Shown piece by piece: positions 33,601 through 45,254 of a DNA stretch of 64,000 nucleotides. How positions within the stretch are numbered: position 1 is the first letter of the stretch; every line of letters starts with the position of its first letter. The notes below the pieces were generated by a model. That model had not been told where the DNA came from, did not search any database, and saw nothing but the letters and a program-made list of their open reading frames with translations. The stretch is from Labia minor (Eukaryota; Arthropoda; Insecta; Dermaptera; Spongiphoridae): positions 92,448,538 through 92,512,537 of the forward strand of contig OY720344.1 of NCBI GenBank assembly GCA_963082975.1. The letters run 5' to 3'. Both the position numbers and the translations under genes were made by a program.

Positions 33601-35278
33601 AAATTAATTAATTCTTTAGAAAAATATTATTTGATCGGATAAATAATGAAATCGTGACATTTTTTTTTTTATTTATTTTATGTACCATGTTTCATTGATA
33701 AGAAAAATTGAAATCTGAATATTTTTTAAAGGCACAATACTCGCATCTTACCCAACAATAATATTCGTTTTTTGTTTCTTTATCATAATTTAATTAAAAA
33801 ATAATATACATATTAATTTTTTATTATTTAAATAAACATCGAGATTATTTGAAACTTTCAATTAAATAATTCATTTTTTCATTTCATTGCAAGAAAGTTT
33901 CTAGAAATGATCCTTGAAATTAAAATATTAAATTAAATTTCCAAAGTGAAACTGCTAAAATTGAAATTAATTAAAATTGTATCCAGATCATTTTATTTTT
34001 GTGTGTTTTTTTTAATATAACCATATTAATTTGCCAGGTGGGTTGAAAATAGATCGTTATCAATTATATACTTAAAAAAAATATTTTCGCCAAAGGGAAA
34101 AAGTAACAGGATAAAATGATTAATCTATGAATATTTTATGATATTTAAAACTAATATGATATTATGATAAATAAATATATTGAAATAATGTTTATCCCTC
34201 TTTTTTAATTTATTTATCACGTTTCATCTATTTATTTTAAAAATAATTTTGTCGTTTATTGACTATCGGAAACACAATTTATCTCTGTAGCGTTACTTAA
34301 CTCGAAATATCTTGACTGTTACATTGTTGAGCTTCTTCCATCCAATATTTATTTTCTCCTAATTCCCTCACCTTAACTTTTTATATTCTCTTTCGGTATA
34401 CCTCCTGTCTACTTTCCACAATTGGTATCTTTATTATTATTACATCTAATAATTAATAAAGGACATATCGGCATGTCAGGTCCCTACACTTCGTCGATAT
34501 CAGTTTCGATCGATAGAAATTAATAAATAGAAAAAATATAAATAATGTCATAAAAAATTAGAATTAAATTATGTTAAATTATCATAAATGAGTACTAACA
34601 CTTTTAGAGTGACTATAAAGAGGCCACCTTGAAAAAGTCTATAATAAATAAATAAATAAATAAATAAATTGTATCTAATATCAATTATCTACATTGTATT
34701 ATATAAACAAACGACTAGCAATTTTTCAATTAAATTGTAGGTAAGTTTTGTTAAATCAACCTCAAATTTAACAATTCATAACTATAGCCGTTTAGTATGC
34801 TCATTAGCTGTTTGTAAATTACTAAAAAAATATTATTTTTCAAAAAGTATGCTATTATCCGTAAATTAAATTGGAATTAATAAATAAATTAATTAATTTT
34901 GATTGATGAATTAAGTATTTGTCTAGAATTAGAAGAAAAGTGATTTTTTGTAGGGAATGGTCCAAAATAACTTCTAAGGGGTGAAGGGCACAGATGCCAT
35001 TTATTTACTCTAGGCTCTATTAACAACATTTCTTCTGCCAATCTGTCAATTTCTTTGTTATCTTGGTTTACCCACATAAATTTCTTTTCCCATTCGAACC
35101 AGATGTCCCATTCATCGTTTATATAATTTTACAAGTGTAGACGAGGAAAAAATATATTTTCATCGTTTTAACATCTTGTTGATTTTAATTTTTTATTAAT
35201 TCATTAATCAAGTAACTATTTTATACCTATCGTTATATAATTGTTTAGAGAAATATAGAAATTATACAATATATACAA
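33601..35278. other. AT-rich non-coding DNA
   Basis: No genes; an (AAAT)n microsatellite at 34,644-34,669. Confidence 0.6.
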
Positions 35279-35869
35279 TTTTTACTATCTCGTAAAATTT
35301 TCGATGTCGAGATTTTGATGTTTTTATACGTTTTGAAGGTTCCTGAATAATTTTCACTAAGGTTGAGAAAAATGTCTGTGTGTGTGTGTGTGCATGTGTG
35401 TGTGTGTGTATGTATGTAACCAAGATTACGAAAAAACGGTTTGAGCTAGAATGATGAAATTTGGTACATGAGCATTATTCAAAATTCGTAGTTTTCTATC
35501 AACTTTTGAGAAATGTAGCTCAACCGGAAGAGGGTCATTACCTACAACGTTTTGATTTTTTTTCCTCTAAAGTGACCGTAAAAATAAAGATATATGTTTG
35601 ATAATTTTTCACATGATTAATAATTGTATAAAACTGCTATATATAGAATTTCAGCTTGATTGATTCGCTGAAATTACCAGAATTAATTTTTTAACCCTGC
35701 AATTCTCACGCGCCAACATGTGACGTGGTGCCATCAACAAAAAGCCAAACATGCGCTGGTTTAATATTTATTATTTATTATTTATAATTAATTAAATTTA
35801 ATTTAAATATAATATATTATGTTATTTAATCCAATTCAAATTGCGAGATAGTCGAGTGGAGACACTCCA
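35279..35869 (+). mobile_element. HINE-like element, family A copy 3
   Basis: Starts TTTTTACTATCTCGTAAAAT and ends CGAGATAGTCGAG followed by the hairpin to GACACTCC. The TG microsatellite is long here (35,376-35,415). Conserved block ACGGTTTGAGCTAGAATGAT follows. Faces copy 4 across the 36.1-kb island. Confidence 0.85.
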
Positions 35870-36099
35870 TCTAATTATTATATATGCTCTAATTTACTTG
35901 TATAATGTTTATTTATAAAGTAATAAGTTTATTTAAAAAGATAAATATTGAAATTATCACTGAAAATTCAATTTTACGCTATGAAAGGCAATTAAGATGT
36001 GAAATTAGTGATGTTTTATTTATTTTGTTTGACATTGATTGTGTCGATTGATGTGCAGGCAGCACTTCGTAACTGTAAAAATATAATTATATAAAAATT
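35870..36099. other. AT-rich non-coding DNA
   Basis: No feature recognised. Confidence 0.5.
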
Positions 36100-36560
36100 T
36101 GTTGTTTTCTGGCATCTGGACAGGATCCTTGAAAGAGCGGCAATGGCAAACGTAAGCCAAACGAAACAAGCAACGGCCAGAAGAAGAAAAGAATTGCAGC
36201 CGAGTCCCCACGTGTGCCTCCTCTGACTGACATACTCCAGAAACGAGTAACCTCCCACACTTTCCCACTATGACAACCACGTGTATTTTCTCGAACGAAA
36301 AGGGACCGGCTGGTTTCCACATGGCCCGTTGAAGCAAACGCACATGCTGCATCTGGATGCAATATGGTCAAGCGTTATTTTTATCTCCCTTAATTTTTTT
36401 TTTTTTATTTTTATTTGATTCAAACAAATCGGGACGCTCAACAAGAATTCAATTGAAGGCATCAGGTGACACTTCATTCTTAAGAACAACAAAACTATCC
36501 CCGCTTCAACTAGAAAAGTTTAAAAGGGTTTTCTTTTCTTTTTTTAATTGGACATAATTG
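36100..36560 (+). other. GC-richer island with candidate exon
   Basis: An acceptor-like ttgttttctggcatctggacag ends at 36,123. The frame after it reads ILERAAMANVSQTKQATARE and ends at TGA 36,227-36,229. A donor-like AAAC|GTAAGC at 36,152 would instead give a 28-nt exon. Two CACGTG E-boxes (36,208 and 36,278) are present. The island is bracketed by oppositely oriented family A copies. Minus frames of 74-110 codons also exist. Gene or enhancer cannot be decided. Confidence 0.3.
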
Positions 36561-36676
36561 AATTTTGGATGGAGGAAGGTGCTTTAAAATCAATCAGTCC
36601 ATAACTTATAAAGAATTTTTTAAAATTTTAATAGAATAAAAAATTTATATTTATACTGGAAAAATAATAAAAATAA

Positions 36677-37191
36677 CTGGAGTGTCTCCACTCGACTATC
36701 TCGAAAATTTGAATTGGATTAATTATATCATATATTTTATTTAAATTAAATTAGAAATTCTGGCGCGTGATTGGCAGTCAACGTGTTAAAAAATTAATTC
36801 CGGTACTTTCAGTGATTCAATCAAGCTGAAATTCTATATATAGCAGATTTATACAATTTTTAATCATGTGAAAAACTATCAAACATATATCTTTGTTTTT
36901 ATGGACAGTTTAGTGGATAAAAAATGAAAACGTAGTAGGTAAATGACCCTCTTCTGAATGAGGTACATTTCTCAAAAGTTGATAGAAAACTACGAATTTT
37001 GAATAATACCCATGTACCAAATTTCATTATTCTTTAGCTCAAACCGTTTTTGCGTAATCTTGTCTACATACACATTTTTTCTCAACCTTAGTGAAAATGA
37101 CTCAGGGATCTTCAAAGCGTATAAAAACATCAAAATCTCGACATCGAAAATTTTCGTGATTGCAATACTATCTCTGGCGAGATAGTAAAAA
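36677..37191 (-). mobile_element. HINE-like element, family A copy 4
   Basis: The minus-strand 5' end at 37,191 carries the hairpin ACTATCTCGCCAGAGATAGT. The 3' end shows GAGTGGAGACACTCCAG at 36,677. An internal deletion removed the GCGCTG/GCCATC block, so it is shorter than copy 3. Confidence 0.85.
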
Positions 37192-39104
37192 TTAAACATT
37201 ATCTATTATTTATTTTTAATTATATAATTATTATTCTATTATTATCAAATTTAATTATAGTTGCAATGTCCATAAATCAATTTATGAATTTTTTGCATAT
37301 TTGGAATATATAAACTCTAATTATTATTATGGATTTTCCCTATTATAAACTTTTCTCAATTTTTTTTTACTATCTCACCATGATAGTGATTTTCATCACA
37401 ATGAAAAATAGGTTTTAAACAAATTTTTCTAAGATTTTTCCAAATATGAAATATCGAATTCTTTACTTTTAATTAAGACTTCGTGTTTTTCTAATTAAAT
37501 CTCTCTGATCTTATTGACATTGTATTTAATTTAATTCGTTGGTAGAAATTCAATTTCATGATTCTCTCTGCTCTGAAAACAAGTTCGTTATTTGTTCAAA
37601 CTAAATTATCCTATACTCAATTGTTAATTTGTAAATACATCATTCATTTCTCTTAAATTTCTATATATCTAAAATAGAAATTGTTCTACTTATATTAATG
37701 TTTTATTATTGATTTTTATTTTTATACAAAAAAGAACAAATTGAAATATTATTTATGTTTCTAAAATTAATTAAATTAAATTAATAATAAAAAAATAACC
37801 TGATAAATAATTACAAGAAAAAACTAATTTTAATGACATTCCTATAATGAAGTAGAAAAAATAAGTTAGTTATCTTTAAATTAAATTTAAATGAAATTAT
37901 AGTAAATTGTTTTTTAATATATATATATACTATATATAATAATACTATAGATATAATGATATTTAATTAATATAAACTATAAACTTTGTTTATTTTATTA
38001 TTAAGAAATTCTTTTAATAAAATTAAACATGAATTTTAATAAAATAAAAATAAAATTAATAGATTTACCTATACAAGCATTAGTTTAAACATTTTAATCA
38101 GTTATTAATGTAAAATACACTTAAAAAGCATAAAATTAAATAAGAATAAGTATATAATTAATTAGAAGTTTATTGACAGCTTTTTGGTTGTTAAAGCTAA
38201 AATGTATTTTAGTTGTTACTGCTCATCTGTTAAGAAGAAGGAAGTTTCTCATAAAGGTGTAATGACGGAAATGCGCATAAAGCAAATCTATAAATTAACC
38301 AGAAATTTCACCCAGTTATATAAAATGTATTCTTATATATATTTCTTTATATATTTATAAATATATATGTTGAAATTATAATTTATATCTTATATTAAAT
38401 ATAGTAATAGTAATTTTACTTTTTAGAAATTTAGGGACTGATTATAGGTTGAGGAAGTATTATTATAAAATTTCCATTCAAATTTATATTTATTTATCAA
38501 TGACGGACACGTGAAAATATTTAATTTACACTGATTTACAAGAACTTTTATTTGAAATGAATCATTCAAAACAATAAAAACAGTTTTCCCAAAATATGCT
38601 GAACAAATATTTAATGAAGAAGCATGCTAAGATGATTAGTGATGTTGATAGGGTAGCATCTCTGCAGAGAGAATTGCTCTTAAAGAAGAGGAGGAGGGGG
38701 AGCGAAACGTGTAAACATTTTTCCTCTCTATTATGAATATATTGGAAATAATTCCTTAATTCGCATACGTATTCGCACAACTTGAAGAAACAAGAATGAA
38801 TAAATAAGTCTAAATAAAAATTATAAAATTTAAAATATTTATTAAAAATTATTTTTTTCAAATTTAATCAATAAAAAATTATATAAATATATATATTTAA
38901 ACTAATTAAATAAAAATTTAAATAAATTAAAATTAATTTAAAAATAAAATATTAAATATTTTTTTCTAATAAAAAATATTTGAATAAATAGGATAATTAT
39001 TATTTATAATATATCAAATGAACATTATAAATACATAATTATATAATATAATATTATATAATATCTATTTGATATAATTCGTATCCTTTGGTAAAATAAT
39101 TGAA
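37192..39104. other. AT-rich non-coding DNA
   Basis: No gene. At about 37,366 'TTTACTATCTCACCATGATAG' style sequence resembles a diverged family A 5' end, without a body. The 99-codon minus frame at 38,562-38,861 lies partly in a moderately GC-richer spot (38,620-38,720) and has no recognised product. Confidence 0.5.
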
Positions 39105-39250
39105 TAAGTTACCTGGTAGTAATGAGCAGCGTCCAGTTATTCGCTCAGCAAAGTGTCAAGCCAGAGACCATAAATCCAATGTCTCAGCAGGGGAATCGGA
39201 TGAGCGGGTGGCGGACACAAGGGGCACCAAGTAGGCGCGTAATAGGAATC
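39105..39250 (+). other. GC-rich island with 47-codon frame
   Basis: ATG at 39,122 opens MSSVQLFAQQSVKPETINPM and continues with SQQGNRMSGWRTQGAPSRR before entering AT-rich sequence and stopping. There is a possible donor at CACCAA|GTAGGC. Composition and Q/S/P-rich content look exon-like, but no acceptor with a pyrimidine tract precedes it and no family is recognised. Confidence 0.3.
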
Positions 39251-39602
39251 CATTTAGATATTTAAAAACTAGAAAATAAAATAAAAATAAATTAAAAAAT
39301 TTAACTACATTTGTTAAATAGTAATTATATAAAAAATATAATTAATTAAAATACTTATTACTTGTTGATATTTAATAATGTTTCTATTAATTTGAAAACG
39401 ACAAAATAAGATTTTGAATGAAAAAAATTTATAATAATATTATATATTCATTTTTATTTAATTGACATTGTTTTATTATATGACTTTGTTATAATTTTAA
39501 TTTCTGTGAATATTTGTTCGAAACGTCGGCATTAATTAAAAAGAAAAAGGAATTTATTGTCAATGGATTATCAACCTTTCTGCCTCCATTTGGGCTAAAG
39601 AA

Positions 39603-39672
39603 ATATTTAATTTTTGTTCTTTGCAAATATTTAATTTTTGTTCTTTGCATATATTTAATTTTTGTTTTTTTA
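39603..39672 (+). repeat. Tandem repeat, three ~24-bp units
   Basis: Unit ATTTAATTTTTGTTCTTTGC repeated three times with small changes. Confidence 0.85.
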
Positions 39673-40786
39673 ATTCAATTAATTAATTAATTTTATAATC
39701 AAAACAAATCAACCTTGTATTAGATTGGTTATAAGAAGTCAAGTTGTTATTTTATTTGGTTACAGGAAATTTCAATTATTCATCTATTTTCATATATTTC
39801 AATTTTTATTTATCAACTGAATCTATGCTATGAATTTTTTTTGTAATAATTTATAACAATAAATTTTATTATTATTATTATTATTGGACTTTGCGAAGTT
39901 GATCCCTCGACAGATGAATATTTTTTAAAGTATTAATTCTCATTTAAATAACATTTTGCAACTTCTTTCTAGTTGTTTATTATATTCAAAGAATTTATAG
40001 TACAATCGCATACTTTAATTAGATTATATAGAATCTTATCGCCTTGCGAAATCATAAATGCTCTAAATTCATCATTTTAATAATTCATAATAAATATTTA
40101 ATATTTATCTATAAATTTGGAATACAAAATTTTATGAAATATCAGAATGTAATAAAATAAAATAAAATAAAAATCCTTCTAATACATAAATCATACAATT
40201 TTACCCAACATCGCATAATAATATTTATTTATTTAATAATAAAATTAATAATATTCAAAAATAAAATATATTATATACAAAAAATACACGCAGAGATATA
40301 GACAAATTATTAAATAAAAATTAATATACATATATAAGAAAAATAAAATTTTTATTAATTAAGTCATTGTATATTAAAAATTTATTTCTAATTTAAATAA
40401 TATAAATAATAATTATTATACAATTTATTTATCGAAAGAATAATGTTGATAAGTTGTGGATTTTTTTTGTTATTTTTTATATAAACATTATATTACATGT
40501 AAACAAATTAACAAAAGAAATAAATTAATTTTGTATTGAATTTATAAGATTTCATTTAATATTTAATGATATATAAAAAAATATATATGGATATTTTAAT
40601 TAAATTTTCATTTTGTGAATTTTAAATATAAAAAAAAAATCATTAGAGCTTTCAAATTCAGATTAAAATCAGTGAATTAAAAATAGTATATAATTAAAGT
40701 TTGTAATTAAAAATAAATATAGGATTCATATTGTGAAATAATTGATTTACTTATTTTCGATTTATGTATTTATGTTAATGTAATTT
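39673..40786. other. AT-rich non-coding DNA
   Basis: No genes; ATT microsatellite at about 39,868-39,885. Confidence 0.6.
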
Positions 40787-40919
40787 CTAATAACCCTTGA
40801 AAATACTAACATATTTATTTAGAATCCAATAATAATTAATCCATCCATTAATAATTCTCGAACGTAAATTTGTATATTTCATTAAAATAAATTTGAAAGA
40901 GCAATTCTTTATTTGAATG

Positions 40920-41131
40920 AATTCAAAAGCACATAGAAACCTTTTGTCAAAGTTGGTAAGGCAAGCCGGTCCATGAATGGAAGACCCGTCGACCTTCACA
41001 GAACACCGGGAGGTCGTTCCTTCACCCTGAACACGTCCGAAACATTCCACCAGGCCACTATTTTGACATTTTGTTGTTGTTGATCGAAAAGAGTTTCCCA
41101 TAAATATGGGAGCCTCGGGCTCATCGTTCAT
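40920..41131 (-). other. GC-richer island with minus-strand open frame
   Basis: The minus frame starting ATG at 41,131 reads MNDEPEAPIFMGNSFRSTTT and is open for 114 codons to 40,787. The first 70 codons have balanced composition with five cysteines or so; the rest is AT-driven. A pyrimidine tract lies about 30 bp upstream and donor-like TTCAGG|GTGAAG lies inside. No family was recognised. It could be an exon on the minus strand or a conserved element. Confidence 0.3.
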
Positions 41132-41276
41132 TTCTCGGTTTATCCATTTGACAAGAAAAAAAAAGAAAATCGATCACTGATGGATTATACAAATTGTATA
41201 GATAATTTTATTATTGAATAAGCTATTTTATTAAAAAGTTACAATAAAAAAATAAAAATAAAATAAAATAAATAAG

Positions 41277-41844
41277 CTGGAGTGTCTCCACTCGACTATC
41301 TCGCAATTTTGAATTGGATTAATTAACACATATATTATATTTAAATTTAATTTAATTAATTATAAATTACAAATTAAAATTAATAAATAATATTTATTAA
41401 ACCAGTGCGTGATTGGCAGTCAACGTGTTAAAAAATTAATTCCGGTACTTTCAGCGATTCAATCAAGCTTAAATTGTATATACGTTTATAGCAGTTTGAT
41501 ACAATTTTTAATAACGTGAAAAACTATCAGACATACATCTTTATTTTTACGGTCAATTTAGAGGAAAAAAATTAAAAACGTTGTAGGCAATGTTCCTCTT
41601 TCGAATGAGCTACATTTCTCAAAAGTTGATAGAAAACTATGAATTTTGAATAATGCTTGTGTTCCAAATTTCATTATTCTAGCTCAAACCATTTTTGCGT
41701 TATCTTGTTTGCGTACACACACACATTTTTCTCAACCTTACAATTAGTGAAAATGACTCAGGGACATTCAAAACGTATAAAACATCAAAATCTTGACATC
41801 GACATTTTCATAATCGCAATACTATCTCTGGAGAGATAGTAAAG
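41277..41844 (-). mobile_element. HINE-like element, family A copy 5
   Basis: Shows ACTATCTCTGGAGAGATAGT at the 5' end (right) and CGAGATAGTCGAGTGGAG with the terminal hairpin at the 3' end (left). A CA microsatellite (acacacaca) is at about 41,717. The GCGCGTG block is largely deleted. Confidence 0.85.
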
Positions 41845-41989
41845 ATAGTAACCTGATGAAAATGAAGGAAGAATAATGATAAAGTAATATTTGTATGATC
41901 ATTTGTAGTTTGTAAAATGTTTAATGTTATGAATATAAAAAAATCGAATATTATGAAATTTGTTCACTTTTTTGTTATTAGCAGTCATT

Positions 41990-42170
41990 AGAGTGACCAT
42001 ATTTTGAAAAAACCAAACCGGGACATTTTACCTTTTTTTTAGAACCAAATTGAGAAAAATTTTGAAAAAAGTACGAAATGTGCTAAACGTTTAAAAAACG
42101 GGACAATAGACTGTCCCGAAGACATTTTCCGGGACGCAATACTATCTCTGTCGAGATATTAAAAATACTT
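41990..42170. mobile_element. Truncated hAT-like repeat joined to a family A 5' end
   Basis: 41,990-42,134 starts AGAGTGACCATATTTTGAAA with 'aaccgggacattttacc' and contains the palindrome GGGACAATAGACTGTCCC. GAGTGACCA...CCGGGACA ends are common among hAT repeats, but the second end is missing. It is followed directly by GCAATACTATCTCTGTCGAG, an isolated family A 5' end ending at about 42,170. Confidence 0.5.
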
Positions 42171-42477
42171 ATCGATAGTCATATTTTATATAAAATTATT
42201 TAAATAATATTTTAATCAACCCTCTATTAATAGAATTTCATATTTTAATTTCAATTTAATTATTAATTTATTAATAAATTTACTTTTTATTATAAAATAA
42301 TTTATTTAATAAAATTATTTATAATTAATAATAAATTTATCTATCCAGGTGTGATCTAATAAATTAATGAATGTATGCTAACATACATAAGGAAAATTTT
42401 ATAAAATATTATATCAATTTTGTTTCATTAGTGATCTGAATGACCAGCTTCAACTTCAGCTTCTCTTTTATCTATGG

Positions 42478-42942
42478 CAGAGGTTCTTAAACTTATGTAC
42501 TCCGCGGACCCCCACTTGGAGAAATTTTTTTTGACGGACCCCATCCCAACTTTAGGTACTTTACGTCATTTTATTAGTTAATTTCTGGTTTACGATCTCA
42601 TAAGAACAAGGATATATGTTGAATATTTCTAACAGTGATTGGTGAATAACGATTTTTTTGCATATTGTAGAACACATTTTATTAGAAATTATAATATTGA
42701 AGAATGAAAATTCAGCTAAATATGAAGATGGAAACGGTAGCAATAGTTTTCTTGCACATTTCGTTGAATTTGGGTATTTGATCTCTGTTTCCTCACAAAG
42801 CCATCCCATCGCTCCTTTTATATTAAATAAAGTTTTAACTGACTCATAATTTTCTCGTGCACCTGTACGATGGCTTTGCGGACCCCCAGTAAAGGCTTCG
42901 CGGACCCCCAGGGGTCCGCGGACCACAGTTTAAGAACCTCTG
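42478..42942 (-). mobile_element. hAT element with 8-bp duplication and transposase remnant
   Basis: Terminal repeats CAGAGGTTCTTAAACT / AGTTTAAGAACCTCTG with extended GC-rich inverted parts (GGTCCGCGGACCCC). The flanks are identical: ATCTATGG at 42,470-42,477 and 42,943-42,950. The minus frame over the middle reads CARKLLLPFPSSYLAE, similar to the C-terminal dimerisation region of ZBED-type hAT transposases. The rest of the gene is absent, so it is non-autonomous. Confidence 0.9.
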
Positions 42943-43200
42943 ATCTATGGTTATTGAATTCCAAGAAAATCCTCACGGCGGTTGTTTCTTGTTTCCACCT
43001 GCTCCGATCTCCATTTAATAATATAATACAATCTCGTGGAAGATATTACCAGAATAAGAATGTTATTTTTTTATATAATTATAAACAAGTAAATAAATAA
43101 TAATAATAAAACAAAAAAATTTAAACTTATAAATTTAAAATAATTATTATTAAAGTTTTAACCGTTAAATTATGTAAGTTGCATAAATTTTTGTATATAA

Positions 43201-43692
43201 TAGGAGGGGAAGGTATTGTTTTCACACCAAATTTCACATCTGGAGATTTTTACATATCTCCACGAATCATACATTTTATTAACAGAAAAAAATATTTTTA
43301 GCATGATGACTCTCCGTCCGTCCGTCTGTCCATTGAGTGTCCGTATAAACGTGTATAGCTTGAACGGCTCAATGGATTTTTATAAAATTTTGTATATTTT
43401 CTTAATGCATCAGTAACATGAATTCATCAACTTTTTGTGTATATCCGGAAACCAGAAGTGGTAGTTTACAAAGTATTAATTTTATATTCATTGTCGGAAA
43501 TTTTTCACTTAAAATATAGTAGTAATTAATAATGGAGTAATTAAACCAAAAATAAAAACCAAGATAATATAATTTAGTCATTTTAATTGAAGTTTAATTT
43601 TTTTTTTTTAATACTTTAAATGTATATAATGTTGTTTGGGAAATAAATTTATTTCAAATCGTCGGTCGGTTCTGTGCCTGGCCACAGCTCAT
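43201..43692 (+). mobile_element. HINE-like element, family C copy 3, decayed
   Basis: Lacks the first ~17 bp; begins GGAGGGGAAGGTATTGTTTT. Keeps 'cacaccaaatttcacatctg', a short TCCG/TCTG array, GTCGGTCGGT near the 3' end and a weakened hairpin (GCCTGGCCACAGCT). The second internal module and CRE pair are deleted. The 66-codon plus frame is not a gene. Confidence 0.75.
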
Positions 43693-44330
43693 TTTTTTGT
43701 TTTTTTAAAGTTTAAATAAATACAATTGTTTATAATTAAATAAAAAAAATAATTATTTAATTATTTCTAATTTTATTTCTAGATATTTTTTATCATATAC
43801 AACTTTAGATAATATTTTATTTACACACTTATAACTGTTAATTTAATAACATAATATTTTAACAAATTTTATGACTTTAAAATTGATGTTTTAAAAATTG
43901 ATAAATGATCATGGTTGGTAATTTAAATAATTAGTAAATATAAAGGGATTAAAACAATAAATAAATATGTATGTGAGATATTTTCTTTTAGATAACTTCT
44001 AATTCAATTATTATAATATAATAAGATAATGAAGGGCGTTGTTGACATATATATATATATATATTCTTGTTTAATTTATTAAATTTGTATAATTTTAAAA
44101 TACAATATTATAAAAAAAAAAACAATAATTTATAAATTATGTGAGAAATTTTATTTTAAAGAATAAATTATATATATAAACATATATATATATTTTAAAT
44201 TATTAAATTAAGTTAATATTTATATTCGTATCTCTATATATTTATATTATTTATTAAAGAAAGGGTAGCTAATAATTATACGATTAACATATATCGCCAA
44301 TTTAATAATTTCGTTCAAAACTAATTCGAG
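43693..44330. other. AT-rich non-coding DNA
   Basis: No feature besides short AT microsatellites (about 44,046-44,064). Confidence 0.6.
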
Positions 44331-44334
44331 ATAA

Positions 44335-44520
44335 TAGCAGTAATGTTAACGGTGCAAGTTAATTAGCATGAAACCTTCCAGCGATGCAAAGATCGTCGAC
44401 TATTAATAGAGCAAACAGATGTTTGGTCGAGGGGGGTCAGGTGGGAGAATTCATAATTTATTAGCCATCTTGTGAAATACAAAACAGGTCCCCACATCAT
44501 CTGCAAATACCGCCAATTAG
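44335..44520. promoter_or_regulatory. Candidate enhancer-like island
   Basis: Dense recognisable cores: TTAATTAG (homeodomain), GATGCAAAG and CTGCAAAT (POU/SOX-like), CAGATG and CAGGTG (E-boxes), ACAGATG. The block is unique and less AT-rich than its flanks. It has no open frame of note. Function is inferred from motif content only. Confidence 0.25.
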
Positions 44521-45065
44521 TAATATTTTATACTTTCCATTTACGAGATGACAGAGTGATTAAATTCATCGAATAAAAATAATTTTTCCAAAATATATTA
44601 ATATAAAAAGAAAAATTTACGAAAAAGAAGTTATTTTATTATTGATATATATATCCGGAACGAGGTTAATATAATCAGTAATTAATAGAATATTTTTAGG
44701 GAGGGGGGTTCTTTATCTGTTTACATCTTACTTTCACACTCTCTAAACAAGTTTTTATAAATATACTAATGGGTATGAAATTGGCGTGAAATTACGCCAA
44801 CGACCCCCAGCAGCCTTCTGTCAGCTGCTTACTACGAAAAGAAAATTAAAACAAAAAAAAATATTATAAATTAATCATAAAAAAAAGGAGAAAATTAGAC
44901 TTTTATAAATACTTAGCTGCTGCTGAAATAAATAATAAATAATCCAATTGATTCATTATAAAAAAAACAATTACAAGGGCTTTTAATGTTTTTTGTTATT
45001 TTATGATATAAAATTTAATTTAAAATATATGTATATATTTTTTATAGATATATGTAGTTGTATTT
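44521..45065. other. AT-rich non-coding DNA
   Basis: No feature; short GC-richer spot at 44,780-44,835 (attacgccaacgacccccagc). Confidence 0.5.
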
Positions 45066-45125
45066 CAAACGCAGTTTAAATGGTAATGGAAGTTACAGTT
45101 CTTAGATTTGATAGTTCGAATCTCG
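45066..45125 (+). repeat. tRNA/SINE-like segment
   Basis: A-box-like ATGGTAATGGAAG and B-box-like AGTTCGAATCTCGCC about 30 bp apart. Related to 13,605-13,672. Not a complete tRNA. Confidence 0.35.
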
Positions 45126-45254
45126 CCAAGTTAAAATTAAATTATTTAATATTAACATTATAAATAGATAATAAAATATAAAATATAAAGCAGATGATCC
45201 TAAAAAATGTTAAAAAAATTCTTTTTTCTCAATTTTCGCTTTATTTGAAATAAG

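Noticed and set aside
38562..38861. 99-codon minus frame as a gene
   Set aside because: Mostly AT-driven Phe/Leu/Lys/Tyr composition, no splice or promoter signals, no family.
42561..42926. 121-codon minus frame as a gene
   Set aside because: It lies wholly inside a hAT element; only a scrap of transposase, with the ends being terminal-repeat sequence.
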